From Bacillota bacterium (GTDB lineage Bacteria; Eremiobacterota; SpSt-956; JAKJGF01), in assembly GCA_029555925.1 (NCBI GenBank), contig JAKPQU010000198.1, positions 1-41,417 of the forward strand: DNA of 41,417 nt, read 5' to 3'. This document shows, piece after piece, positions 1-8,206 of the stretch. The position numbers were made by a program, and so were the translations under genes. Position 1 is the stretch's first letter; each line of letters starts with the position of its first letter. The notes under the pieces were generated by a model. That model saw only the letters and a program-made list of their open reading frames with translations. It made no database searches and was not told the origin of the DNA.

Positions 1-26
1 ACCGCTCCGGTCATGTCTGTTGGTAT
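1..26. repeat. 26-bp inverted repeat, left copy (at window edge)
   Basis: Bases 1-26 are the exact reverse complement of 11158-11183; identity stops at base 27. The core TGACCG-CTC-CGGTCA is itself palindromic. The true left end may lie outside the window. Related short palindromes follow at 71-84 (TGACCACATGGTCA) and 101-118 (TGAC...GGTCA). Confidence 0.8.
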
Positions 27-173
27 TATATGATAAGGGTGAAGGGAGCATAGCTCATTGTTCTTCGTTGTGACCACATGGTCATAGCAGTTTTCGTCTG
101 TGACTATACGGTCGGTCATGATTATCAGCAGAATCTCTGTGGCGAGGGTGTAATCCCCTCCATCTCCGTCATT

Positions 174-259
174 GCCGCTTATCCAGGCAAGGGGTCCCTA
201 AAGGATCGGCTACGGGTCGCCAGCATCGTGACCCTGGGTTCGAGTCCCCCATAGGCGGT
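174..259 (+). ncRNA. GC-rich tRNA-like RNA segment, identity unresolved
   Basis: This stretch is much richer in GC than its surroundings, as RNA genes are in AT-rich genomes. It contains a T-arm-like string (GGGTTCGAGTCCC, 236-248). Its two ends can pair as a 9-bp acceptor-like stem: GCCGCTTAT at 174-182 with ATAGGCGGT at 251-259, two G-T pairs included. GGGTC (214-218) and GACCC (230-234) could form an arm. I cannot find a credible anticodon arm, the T-stem is only 3 bp, and no CCA is encoded. It may be a degenerate tRNA, the 3' part of a larger RNA starting upstream (GC-rich from about 140), or coincidence. Confidence 0.35.
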
Positions 260-294
260 CATTTATAATGAGTGGTGAATAGAACGAATTATTC

Positions 295-2571
295 TCACTC
301 ACCACTCACTAATTGAGCTTTATTTGCTCTCAAAAAATGTTTCCTGTAAGCTGCTGTCTCTTCAAGTATATGCTTTAATTCATATAAAAGTTCACCTGTA
401 TCATTACTGGCTTTTCCATTACCTTCACATATAAATATTTCATCGCCATCTGTCATGGAAATATTTATATAACCTTTCCGGGATAGCCATTCAAGTCCTT
501 TTTTTACCGCTATTTCTCTGCTATTTGTAGCACCGGCCAGGAAAGGAATTTTTACTTTACCATGTTTTATGGCATATTTTACAAGACCTGAAAGAAGTTT
601 AAGAAAAACGTCTTCCCTGTCTATAACTGAATTCACGCCAAAGAGATAAATCTTTGAAGGTTTCACTGTTTTTAAAACTGCCTTTACTTCTTCCGGCCCC
701 GGCGGAACAGTCCATATAACGAGTATTTCGGAAGCTATCAGTTCATATCTGTTTTTTCCTGATACAGTCTTATCTGCCTCTGACCATATCTGTATGTCTT
801 TAATATGTTCAAGAGATGACAGAACATTTATTCCGTCGTCTACGTGTCTGTAATCCACTATGTCTATAACAACAGGAGTAATAACCTGCTCAGTTGTTCT
901 TACATCTATCCATTCTATCTGTAATTCTTTTACACCCTGATAATTAACACTTCTTACTCTATAGGCAAGGTCAAACCTTCCTTCAGGTAAAGAAGCGGAT
1001 GCGCCCTGCCACCATGTTACCCTGTAATCCTGTCCTGTACCATCGTCAACTATTAAAACACGATGTTCGTTTTTTTTCCCCATTCTGCTCCATCCTTTAA
1101 TAAAAACATCTCTGGCAACAAACACAGGGAGTTCATTGCCGGGGCCAAAAGGAGCCAGTCTCTGTAATTGATCTACAAGTCCGGTTGACAATTCACAGAG
1201 AGGAAGATAGGAGGATAAATAAAGGTTATCTATTCTTGTATCTGACATATCATCCAGCGTAACGGACAGGGCATGGCGAAAATCCTGGATATATTCAGGA
1301 TTCATGGATAAACCTGCCGCCATAGTATGGCCTCCGAATCCTGTAAGTAAATCCTTCTGGGCACTTATTGCTTCATATATATTACATCCTTTTACAGAAC
1401 GGGCAGAGCCTCTTGCAATATCTTTCAAAGCAGTGGATAACAGAATAACAGGTCTGCCATAAATATCAGCAAGCCTGTTTGCCACGATTCCTATTATACC
1501 GATAGGCCATGACTGGTGAGACATTACCAGAGCCGAATAATCCAGAAGTGTTCTGTCTCTTTCAATTTGGTCCATAGCTGCTTTCAGCACCTGGTCACAC
1601 AGAACCTTTCTCCTTAAATTCAGACCTTCCAGCATACCTGCAAGAATTACAGCCCTTTCATGGTTATCTGTTATAAGTAGTTCCACTCCGAGATTGGCAT
1701 CAGAGAGACGTCCTAGAGCATTCAGTCTCGGAGCAATAGCAAATCCTATATGTTCTTCAGAAATACGACTCCTGTTAAGTCCGGAATTTTCTATAATAAC
1801 ACCGAGTCCGGGGCGTTCTGTATTTCTTAAAACCTCAAGCCCTTTTTGAAGAAGATAACGTGTATCACCTGTCTGAACTGCTATATCGGCAACTATACCA
1901 AGAGCTACAAGATCAAGATATTTCCAGGTTTCACTCTCTCTTCCCTGTCTCCTGTAAAGTTCTTCAACTAATTTATAAGCACATCCCACACCGGGAAGTT
2001 CTCTCAGACCATGAGAAGAATCAAGTCTCTTCGGGTTAATTACAGCAAAAGCAGAAGGTAGAAGGTCAGGCAGATCATGATGATCGGTTACTATGACGTC
2101 TACACCATGACTCATTGCATAATCAATCTCTTTATGGCCTGTCACACCTGTATCACAGGTAACAAGCAGTTTTATATTACCGGCAATAACTCTCTCAAGA
2201 GCCGGCATATTCAATCCGTGAGATTCTCTGTCTCTAAAAGGAATATAATAAGTAACATTACCGCCCATTTCTCTGAAGGCAGATACAAGAAGAGCCGTTG
2301 AAGTCTGACCGTCTACATCGAAATCTCCCCAGACACATAGAGGCTCATTATGTCGAAAAGCCTCTTCAAGTCGCTCTACAGCAGGAATAAGATCGGGCAA
2401 ATCACAAGAAGGAGAAGGTTTGAAACAGGCAGGCTCAAGAAAGGCTTTTGCATCTTCAATCAGAGTAAAGCCTTTTCTTATTAAAAGCTCTGAAACCAGT
2501 GGATGCCCTCCTATTGCATCATAAAAATCCTCCGGTACATTTATCTCTTCCGGTTCAATCCAGTTTTTCAT
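295..2571 (-). CDS. recJ: Single-stranded-DNA-specific exonuclease RecJ
   Basis: 758 aa. RecJ is the 5'-3' ssDNA exonuclease of recombination and mismatch or base-excision repair. The DHH-family metal site is visible: DFDVDG at residues 83-88, VTCDTG at about 137-142 and TDHHD at 162-166. The DHHA1-type motif GGHTMAAG lies near residue 415, followed by an OB-fold-like region and a C-terminal extension of about 190 residues that I cannot assign. Length is within the RecJ range. The ATG start follows a weak purine-rich site (AGAAAG). A consensus promoter (2620-2648) lies just upstream, so the gene is probably transcribed alone. Identification is firm; the function of the C-terminal extension is unknown. 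Confidence 0.96.
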   Translation of the reverse strand: MKNWIEPEEINVPEDFYDAIGGHPLVSELLIRKGFTLIEDAKAFLEPACFKPSPSCDLPDLIPAVERLEEAFRHNEPLCVWGDFDVDGQTSTALLVSAFREMGGNVTYYIPFRDRESHGLNMPALERVIAGNIKLLVTCDTGVTGHKEIDYAMSHGVDVIVTDHHDLPDLLPSAFAVINPKRLDSSHGLRELPGVGCAYKLVEELYRRQGRESETWKYLDLVALGIVADIAVQTGDTRYLLQKGLEVLRNTERPGLGVIIENSGLNRSRISEEHIGFAIAPRLNALGRLSDANLGVELLITDNHERAVILAGMLEGLNLRRKVLCDQVLKAAMDQIERDRTLLDYSALVMSHQSWPIGIIGIVANRLADIYGRPVILLSTALKDIARGSARSVKGCNIYEAISAQKDLLTGFGGHTMAAGLSMNPEYIQDFRHALSVTLDDMSDTRIDNLYLSSYLPLCELSTGLVDQLQRLAPFGPGNELPVFVARDVFIKGWSRMGKKNEHRVLIVDDGTGQDYRVTWWQGASASLPEGRFDLAYRVRSVNYQGVKELQIEWIDVRTTEQVITPVVIDIVDYRHVDDGINVLSSLEHIKDIQIWSEADKTVSGKNRYELIASEILVIWTVPPGPEEVKAVLKTVKPSKIYLFGVNSVIDREDVFLKLLSGLVKYAIKHGKVKIPFLAGATNSREIAVKKGLEWLSRKGYINISMTDGDEIFICEGNGKASNDTGELLYELKHILEETAAYRKHFLRANKAQLVSGE

Positions 2572-2619
2572 AGAATACTTTCTAAATATCAGGTTTTTCT
2601 ATAATATAAAACAGATTTT

Positions 2620-2648
2620 ATTATATCTTTTTAAAAGCAAAGTGTCAA
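2620..2648 (-). promoter_or_regulatory. Sigma70-type promoter of recJ
   Basis: On the minus strand, TTGACA (2648-2643) is followed by a 17-bp spacer and TATAAT (2625-2620). Both hexamers are perfect, about 50 bp upstream of the recJ ATG. It diverges from the promoter at 2753-2781. Confidence 0.8.
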
Positions 2649-2752
2649 AATAATTTATATTACAAAAATTACTATTTAGGAAATATTTATATTAAAAACG
2701 AAAGGACTCATGAAAAACCTGATAAATTCTTGTATTTTATTGATTTTAACTA

Positions 2753-2781
2753 TTGACAAAAGATTAGAAAATAAGTATAAT
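2753..2781 (+). promoter_or_regulatory. Consensus sigma70-type promoter of a non-coding transcript
   Basis: TTGACA (2753-2758), a 17-bp spacer, then TATAAT (2776-2781): a perfect consensus. The next feature downstream on this strand is not an ORF but a structured region ending in a strong terminator, so it is expected to drive a discrete RNA starting near 2788. Confidence 0.82.
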
Positions 2782-2787
2782 ACTATT

Positions 2788-3105
2788 TGAAAGGGTAATT
2801 GATTAAAATATGTTTACTCTATCGTTATTTGCTCTTCGTGGTTAAAGAAGAGGAATTCTTCTTAGAAAGAATGCTTTTTCGTAGAAAAGCTCGACAACAG
2901 AGTGAATGAAAAGATTTAGTTTTGAAGTCTCATTTTCGTAAGAGAAAATATGAGAGATTAATAAATTTAAAACTGGATTGGAGTAAGGATCTCTGGAGAA
3001 GGGTGACGCGGGAAATGCTTTTTCCTCTGTTTCTCTGACTGCAGAAGAGCAAAACCATTTTAAAGGACAAAAAAATGAAGGGGCCGAAAGGCCCCTTCAT
3101 TTTTT
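2788..3105 (+). ncRNA. Candidate stand-alone structured ncRNA of about 320 nt
   Basis: Between the consensus promoter at 2753-2781 and the terminator at 3069-3105 there is no convincing ORF. The sequence can fold. TTTGCTCTTC (2828-2837) pairs perfectly with GAAGAGCAAA (3044-3053) as a long-range closing helix. Inside are local hairpins such as CTTTTC-GTA-GAAAAG near 2875-2890, an arm whose ends are AGTTTT and AAAACT (about 2918-2975), and CTCATTTTC...GAAAATaTGAG within that arm. I looked for signatures of tmRNA (T-arm), RNase P, SRP domain IV and common riboswitches and saw none. A 6S-like regulator is possible from the closed-rod layout, but the length is large for that family. A trans-acting RNA seems likelier than a leader, since the terminator is complete and the next gene is convergent. 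Confidence 0.6.
3069..3105. terminator. Bidirectional rho-independent terminator
   Basis: An 11-bp perfect stem (3075-3085 with 3090-3100) with a GAAA tetraloop has seven A upstream and six T downstream. It therefore works in both directions. It ends the ncRNA on the plus strand and the metallopeptidase-like gene, whose stop codon is at 3112, on the minus strand. Confidence 0.92.
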
Positions 3106-3111
3106 CTCTAT

Positions 3112-4749
3112 TTATACCATAATGGGACTTCTTACTATCTTCATCTTCCCATCTTCATAAGATGTATATCCTAAATAAGGCTTACCGTCTTTATCAAAGA
3201 AATCCTCATCTTTCATGGCAGCTCTTCTGGAAGGATCAACAAATTTTATCCTTCCCCCTTTTATCAATTTTTTCATATACTCCTTTGTTTTTGATATATC
3301 ACTATCAGATACAATCCCCGGTGCAACAGAAGCAAGAAGACCTGTCTCTTTTGTACCCAGGTTTACTCCCCCCTCAATATCTATGACAGCACCGTCAAAC
3401 ATGCCGTATTCTGAACCATTAAGAGGAACCTCCACATTAAATCCTACATTAAAACGTTCGCTTCCGTCTTCATTTTTATTTACTTCCTGAAGAGAAAGAG
3501 GAACATCCTGATTTATTCCGAGAACTTCTCTATTTTTATCAACAAAATCAATTATACTCGACGGACTGCTGGAATTAAGAAATGTATAGGCTCTCGTATT
3601 ATCAAAAGCAGTAAGTTTCGGCAAATCATCATCGGTAAGGATTTTTCGTTCTTTAAATATATCTGTAAGGAGATCTACATGTTTTCCTCTTTCACCCATC
3701 TGATCTACCTTTATCATTGCCAGAGCAAGATCTTTATAGGTAGCGTTGGAAGGAGGAGCGACATCAATACCTTTGTCAAGGAGTTTGCCACCTATTTCTC
3801 TTGTCTTTAAAAGAGCATCTTTCTGTGACATACCCTGAGATTCATAGGAATGAAATATTGCTCCAAGGATATCGTAAAAAGCTCCTACAAAAAGTGGTGC
3901 AAAATAATGAGCTTCTCCGCCAAGCTGATCAGGACTTGGTGGAATCTCAGGTAATGACTCGGGTGGAGTATAAGTAAAATTATTTATGGCATTTCTAAGG
4001 TATGGTCTTCCATAGGCAGACATACCGAATTCTTCACCCATATTGGCAATAATATTTGCTTTTTTGAAATCTCCACCTGTTTGCTGGAGAAACATTTCTA
4101 AATTATTATCATCATGAAGAGCATCGATCATGGCACCACAATCAGCACATGCTTCATGAACTGCCCCTGTCTCCGGATTCCATCCCATCCATCCCGGATG
4201 AACTCCGTCAATCTTGGCATGGCGACCTTCATGATTAACTATTTCAGCAGACTTTCCCGTATATATAATCTGTCCTGTTTTCTTATCTTTAAAATGGAAA
4301 AAATTCAAAGAACAATCCTGACGGCTGTAATAGGCATTTCTCATCTCACCTTTATCAGGATTGACAGTAATCTTTGAGCGGCCACCATAAAATTTAACTT
4401 TTCTTCCAAGGTATTTCTCAGACGTTTCTATAGATTTCTCTATACAGGCAAACACCTGGGCATTTATAAAAGCAGGATCGGCAGGTTCAAAAATTAAATT
4501 ACCGTCTGCATTTGGCTTAACATTACCATTTGTATCTATATGTTCACTGTCAGGGCCGGCAGTTACGCCATTACCATTAATAGTAGTTATTACAGGTTTA
4601 CCGACATAAGGATCCTGAGGATAATAACTTACAAGCATATCTTTTCTGGATAGATCTTCAACAACACCTGCCCCGCCAGTCTGTCTTTTTCCACCTATCT
4701 GCTTTATGTTCTGGTCTGTCTGGAGATTATAATTTGAGCCTATTTTCAT
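3112..4749 (-). CDS. Gluzincin-like (M4-type) metallopeptidase, putative
   Basis: 545 aa. A zinc-peptidase motif HEGRH lies at residues 173-177, followed by VHEACADCG with Glu199. This resembles the thermolysin (M4) arrangement HExxH plus a downstream NExxSD glutamate, at nearly the right spacing (26 residues from the first His, versus 24 in thermolysin). Later, GEAHYFAPLFVGAFYDIL (about residues 278-295) resembles the C-terminal M4/M36 segment carrying the catalytic His. No signal peptide is visible. The N-terminus is polar and low-complexity (MKIGSNYNLQ), so the protein is either cytoplasmic or exported unusually. The gene ends at a bidirectional terminator and looks monocistronic. The family call rests on motifs only. 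Confidence 0.6.
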   Translation of the reverse strand: MKIGSNYNLQTDQNIKQIGGKRQTGGAGVVEDLSRKDMLVSYYPQDPYVGKPVITTINGNGVTAGPDSEHIDTNGNVKPNADGNLIFEPADPAFINAQVFACIEKSIETSEKYLGRKVKFYGGRSKITVNPDKGEMRNAYYSRQDCSLNFFHFKDKKTGQIIYTGKSAEIVNHEGRHAKIDGVHPGWMGWNPETGAVHEACADCGAMIDALHDDNNLEMFLQQTGGDFKKANIIANMGEEFGMSAYGRPYLRNAINNFTYTPPESLPEIPPSPDQLGGEAHYFAPLFVGAFYDILGAIFHSYESQGMSQKDALLKTREIGGKLLDKGIDVAPPSNATYKDLALAMIKVDQMGERGKHVDLLTDIFKERKILTDDDLPKLTAFDNTRAYTFLNSSSPSSIIDFVDKNREVLGINQDVPLSLQEVNKNEDGSERFNVGFNVEVPLNGSEYGMFDGAVIDIEGGVNLGTKETGLLASVAPGIVSDSDISKTKEYMKKLIKGGRIKFVDPSRRAAMKDEDFFDKDGKPYLGYTSYEDGKMKIVRSPIMV

Positions 4750-4954
4750 AGTTTATTGCAAGAAACTTCTTTTCAGAAGCTCTTTACCCCTTTCCATTTT
4801 AAGATTTCAGCGGTATATACAGTTTTCTTTTACACATAAAGAATAGCATATTTTCATAAACTTTTGTGAAAACTTATAGAGATATTTGTTAAAATTTTGT
4901 TAACTTTTGGATAAAACAGAACAGGATTTACTCATTCTTCATAGATACCATATA

Positions 4955-6487
4955 TCAACGCACAATCCTCCAGAATACAGGTTGAAGCTGAACATGTCCC
5001 GAATAGTTACAATTTAATACCCTTGCAAGATGGGGATTATAGGTAATAGAGAGTTTATAATTCTTATTTGCGCCGCTATTTTTTAATATAATACCATCTT
5101 TCGTATTTGGATCACCGTTTTGAACCAGAATCAAACCTTCCATTTTTATGGCATTATTGTCAGACATGTCACTGGACTTATTATCAAGTACAAATTTACC
5201 GTTTTTTACATAAATAACACCTCGAAATATATTACCTCCAGCGGGAGGCAATTTAACAGAAGGGGTCTCAATAATAAAATCTTTTCCTGAAAATATAGCA
5301 ACACCTCTGTTATTGGTAGGTTCCTCTATACGAAATCTGGTTTCCTTAAAGGTAATACTGCCTTTACTTGCGAGGGTAAAAAAAGGAGCATTCAGATACA
5401 TATTGTTAGCTTCAAGATTACCATTTGTAAAAAGCCCTGTATTTACATTCGGATCAACCTGAATATTAATATCTGTAAATGAAAGCCCTGCATTTGGGTC
5501 ACTATCGTCACATGTGTAAGAATACTTTTTATCTTCGACGATCTTAATAGTACTGTTTGGCCCGTCCCAGATCATGCCATCAGGAGTAAAATCTCCGAAC
5601 GTATTATTCAGTGGAACCCATTGTTCACCAAGAAGTGGAAGTTCACACAATGCTACAAGTTGTCCGGAACCATTTTTTTTCAGCTTTCCTTTAAATGTAA
5701 CCATGGAAGGCACCTTAGCAGCTATTTCTACAGTATTACTGGGCTCCACATCTTCATAACTCACTTCCGGCATATTTTTTGCGGGAGAATTGGCTACTAC
5801 ACCACTGGCATGTGAAATCTTACTCTGTGCAGCGAGAGTTACATTACCCGGTGTAGAGAAGGTTGCTCCCTTTACAGATAAATTTGGATCACCTATAATA
5901 TCAAAAGCTATATTATTTGGATCGGCAGAATTATTATAATTAGAATGAAGCTTTCCTTCAAAACCTGGAATTGCGTTTAATTCAAAGACAAAATTGCCAT
6001 AAGATGTATTGGTAGGATCATTCGGATCTCCTATCACCATTCTGGCATTACTTAAACCGGCCTGAGATATTATTTGATACGAGAGAGCTACTTCGACAGT
6101 TTTACGAAACTTCCCTGCAACAGTTCCTGTTGACCTTAACCATATAGAATTTGCAGGAATCTCAGGATTACCTCCTGCGGCAGGTGCTGGCTCAGAACCT
6201 GACAAATTGTTACCAACTACCTGTACCGTATAACTTCCATTTCCCAGATCCTCTGTTGCAGTGCTCCAGCTGAGATTATTTTCCAGTTCATAAATAGCCC
6301 TCTGAACACCTGCTTCAGCCAGAATAAGAGCTTCCGTATCAGAATTATATTTGGAAGCTCTTCTCATTTGAGAGTAGCTATCCATTACAAGCACAGTACC
6401 AAGCCCCAGTAACACCAGGCATACCCCCAGGACTGTTATTATAGCAACACCTTTTTCTGAAATATTTTTTTTATTCACAGAAATCAA
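4955..6487 (-). CDS. PilX-like minor pseudopilin, cassette B
   Basis: 510 aa. The N-terminus has a short basic leader, then GVAIITVLGVCLVLLGLG, a PilX_N-type prepilin helix, followed by a conserved AEAGVQRAIYEL. The rest is a large, probably beta-rich extracellular domain containing DFTPDGMIW and ending LQPVFWRIVR. It is a clear paralogue of the protein at 8207-9784, which shares GVA/GIA-LGVC, DFTPDGM.W, GLF.NGN and the LQP..W end. It would be a minor, possibly tip or adhesive, subunit of a type IV pilus or type II secretion-like fibre. It starts 9 nt after its PilW-like neighbour, so it is the third gene of the cassette. No assembly ATPase or prepilin peptidase lies in the window. Confidence 0.75.
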   Translation of the reverse strand: MISVNKKNISEKGVAIITVLGVCLVLLGLGTVLVMDSYSQMRRASKYNSDTEALILAEAGVQRAIYELENNLSWSTATEDLGNGSYTVQVVGNNLSGSEPAPAAGGNPEIPANSIWLRSTGTVAGKFRKTVEVALSYQIISQAGLSNARMVIGDPNDPTNTSYGNFVFELNAIPGFEGKLHSNYNNSADPNNIAFDIIGDPNLSVKGATFSTPGNVTLAAQSKISHASGVVANSPAKNMPEVSYEDVEPSNTVEIAAKVPSMVTFKGKLKKNGSGQLVALCELPLLGEQWVPLNNTFGDFTPDGMIWDGPNSTIKIVEDKKYSYTCDDSDPNAGLSFTDINIQVDPNVNTGLFTNGNLEANNMYLNAPFFTLASKGSITFKETRFRIEEPTNNRGVAIFSGKDFIIETPSVKLPPAGGNIFRGVIYVKNGKFVLDNKSSDMSDNNAIKMEGLILVQNGDPNTKDGIILKNSGANKNYKLSITYNPHLARVLNCNYSGHVQLQPVFWRIVR

Positions 6488-6496
6488 TCCTTTCTT

Positions 6497-7258
6497 TTAC
6501 TCTGGCTGCTTGATAGTATTCCTCATTATAACAGTAGTTACATACGATGATCTTGTCTCTTCGGTTCTCATACCTCTGGCTCTTATATCTATTTTCAGGG
6601 TACAGGAATTTTTATGTAGATCCCGGCTTACAAGCTCCAGAGAATAAATATTTCTTGCTACGATTCTATTATTTACTGTTGTATTTATATTCGCGTCACA
6701 TAAAGCTTTAACATCAGTGACCTGCAATGATTGAGGTATAAATTTTTTAAAAGCATAGCTATAGGTAACATTGTTAACATAAGTTCTTCTTATAAGGAGA
6801 TACTTCGGATATGATTTTATAACTGAAGGATTGTTCGGGTCTCTATAACGATATATATTGCTTGCATCCCTGCAGAGATAATATAAGATAAAATATTTCC
6901 ATTCAGGGGAAGTTATCTTATCGGTATATTTCATCTCTGTACTGGTCTCATCTTCACAGCTGAGAAAACTTATAGATATCGGTATAAAAGTCGGGGGAGC
7001 AGCAATATTATAAAATTTTTCAGCCACATATAATGACTCGGAACTGGTCTGCTTTAAATCATTAAGCAGCCATGAAAGGCTTTTAATCGCTTCATTTCCT
7101 GTAGTTCCCTTACCTTTTTGTTCTCTCGACACACTGAAAGCCCAGATCAAAATCTGAGAACAAATTCCAAGTAAAAATGCAAGTATAGTAAGAGTAATAA
7201 GTACCTCTATCACCGACATACCGGATATTCTTTTTATAGTTAATGCTATTTTATTCAT
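6497..7258 (-). CDS. PilW/GspJ-like minor pseudopilin, cassette B
   Basis: 253 aa. It has a class III prepilin signal: cleavage after Gly13 gives MSVIE with Glu at +5, followed by a hydrophobic helix (VLITLTILAFLLGIC). The remaining 210 residues are a soluble domain. It is paralogous to the protein at 9801-10592; both have REQ/REER-KG...EAIK..NWLL/LNDL after the helix and end in MRN plus a short tail. It is the middle gene of the cassette. In cassette A the equivalent start overlaps the preceding gene, but here a 131-bp gap containing a small repeat element separates them. Confidence 0.78.
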   Translation of the reverse strand: MNKIALTIKRISGMSVIEVLITLTILAFLLGICSQILIWAFSVSREQKGKGTTGNEAIKSLSWLLNDLKQTSSESLYVAEKFYNIAAPPTFIPISISFLSCEDETSTEMKYTDKITSPEWKYFILYYLCRDASNIYRYRDPNNPSVIKSYPKYLLIRRTYVNNVTYSYAFKKFIPQSLQVTDVKALCDANINTTVNNRIVARNIYSLELVSRDLHKNSCTLKIDIRARGMRTEETRSSYVTTVIMRNTIKQPE

Positions 7259-7292
7259 AATCTATTGCCTGGTTGCAGAAGGATCAAATAAG

Positions 7293-7395
7293 TACTGAGG
7301 TGAGCATAAATAATACATATATGCTCTCGTGACGCGTGACGCGTGACGCGTGACGGGAGGAAAACTTTTATTACATGCTTATGCTCAGGTCAGTA
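7293..7395. repeat. 103-bp palindromic element, family C (complete copy)
   Basis: Terminal inverted repeats: TACTGAGGTGAGCATAA at 7293-7309, and the reverse complement of TACTGACCTGAGCATAA at 7379-7395 (15 of 17 match). The interior carries four to five units of the octamer GTGACGCG (7328-7357). Solitary ends of the same family occur at 8161-8177, about 20055-20073 and 22273-22289. The right end overlaps the stop codon of the PilV-like gene at 7390. It has no coding capacity, so it would be a non-autonomous, MITE-like element if mobile. Confidence 0.65.
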
Positions 7396-7869
7396 AAGAT
7401 AATTATTTATATAAGTAGTAAAGAACATTTTCTTTTTTAACGGCATACCTTCAGAACTTTTTTCATACCAGTAGAGAGTAACAGTAATTTTCTTCAGACG
7501 ATTTGTAGTCTCAGTGCCTATTTGCTGAAAGGATACCCATTTTTCCTGTATTTTCATTGTATCCAGAACTTCCTGACCGGTTATTTTATAACATTTACCA
7601 TTGTCATAGAGGCTGTTATCAAAATCATACAGCACATCCTGGGAATATTGATCAAGAGTGGATTGAATGGTGTTGGTAGCAATTATAAGATTTGAACTCT
7701 TCTTCATCCCGACTATTCCACCGATAAACATAGCTATAATTACAATGACAATTGTTCCGAGGATTACTATAGCCATACATAATTCAGGTAAATTAAATCC
7801 GAAACTGGACAAAAAAACGCTTTTCTTATTTGTTTTATTATATATATTTTTGCCTGTTTCAATTTGCAT
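7390..7869 (-). CDS. PilV-like minor pseudopilin, cassette B
   Basis: 159 aa with a class III prepilin signal: after ...SSFG the mature end reads FNLPE with Glu at +5, then a strongly hydrophobic helix (LCMAIVILGTIVIVIIAMF). It is paralogous to the protein at 10571-11026 (shared GMKK.., L.QSTLDQY/STMELY, YWYEK, TYINNYL). Its last residues are encoded inside a repeat end: it finishes TYINNYLY, where the cassette A protein continues DYPCPNSTP. The promoter-like sequence at 7876-7904 puts the expected transcription start at or within the ATG, so the mRNA may be leaderless; no SD is seen. Confidence 0.75.
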   Translation of the reverse strand: MQIETGKNIYNKTNKKSVFLSSFGFNLPELCMAIVILGTIVIVIIAMFIGGIVGMKKSSNLIIATNTIQSTLDQYSQDVLYDFDNSLYDNGKCYKITGQEVLDTMKIQEKWVSFQQIGTETTNRLKKITVTLYWYEKSSEGMPLKKKMFFTTYINNYLY

Positions 7870-7875
7870 AATTAT

Positions 7876-7904
7876 ATTATAACAAAAATAAAATTAAGTA
7901 GCAA
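7876..7904 (-). promoter_or_regulatory. Promoter of pseudopilin cassette B, close to the start codon
   Basis: TTGCTA (7904-7899), a 17-bp spacer, then TATAAT (7881-7876), only 6 nt before the ATG at 7869. A second overlapping TATAAT sits at 7876-7871. Transcription would begin at about the A of the start codon. Confidence 0.6.
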
Positions 7905-7934
7905 TTATATTTTTTATAACATGAAAATAATCTG

Positions 7935-8144
7935 ATTACCGTAACAGGTAAAAGGGTATCCATAAAAAGCTTCTGCCTGGCGGGCTCTGGAGAAAAAAAA
8001 TTAGTTTTTTATATAGAATTAAAAATTAAATAAGGGCTAATTTATTGTCTGTAAAACAAATTAAATAAGGCAAATTATTTTTCTTCTCCAGAGCCTGTCA
8101 GGCAGAAGCTGATAAATGGTTACTAATTTACCTGTAGCGGTAAT
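7935..8144. repeat. 210-bp palindromic element, family A (full copy)
   Basis: This fills most of the 337-bp gap between the two pseudopilin cassettes. Its nested inverted repeats are an outer pair (ATTACCGTAACAGGTAAA with its near-complement at about 8127-8144) and an inner pair of about 26 bp (AGCTTCTGCCTGGCGGGCTC... near 7969-7995; ...GAGCCTGTCAGGCAGAAGCT near 8089-8110). The middle is AT-rich and has no ORF. A second copy lies in opposite orientation at 32026-32207 and is about 90% identical over the shared part. Consistent with a MITE or a large structured RNA element. Confidence 0.75.
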
Positions 8145-8160
8145 GAGGAACCATTACAGT

Positions 8161-8177
8161 TACTGGGGTGAGCATAA
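8161..8177. repeat. Solitary end of family C element
   Basis: TACTGGGGTGAGCATAA matches the family C terminal repeat at 7293-7309. It lies about 30 bp downstream of the stop codon of the PilX-like gene of cassette A. No partner end is visible nearby. Confidence 0.45.
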
Positions 8178-8206
8178 ATATATAAAAGAATAAAAACAAA
8201 CGAATC

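Noticed and set aside
130..260. A standard tRNA or tmRNA call
   Set aside because: No anticodon arm could be built, the T-stem is short, and no tmRNA tag frame or GGGG acceptor start was found. Kept only as an RNA-like segment.
2077..2301. Plus-strand frame inside recJ
   Set aside because: It is an out-of-frame shadow of recJ without SD or recognisable domain. Similar shadows elsewhere were omitted.
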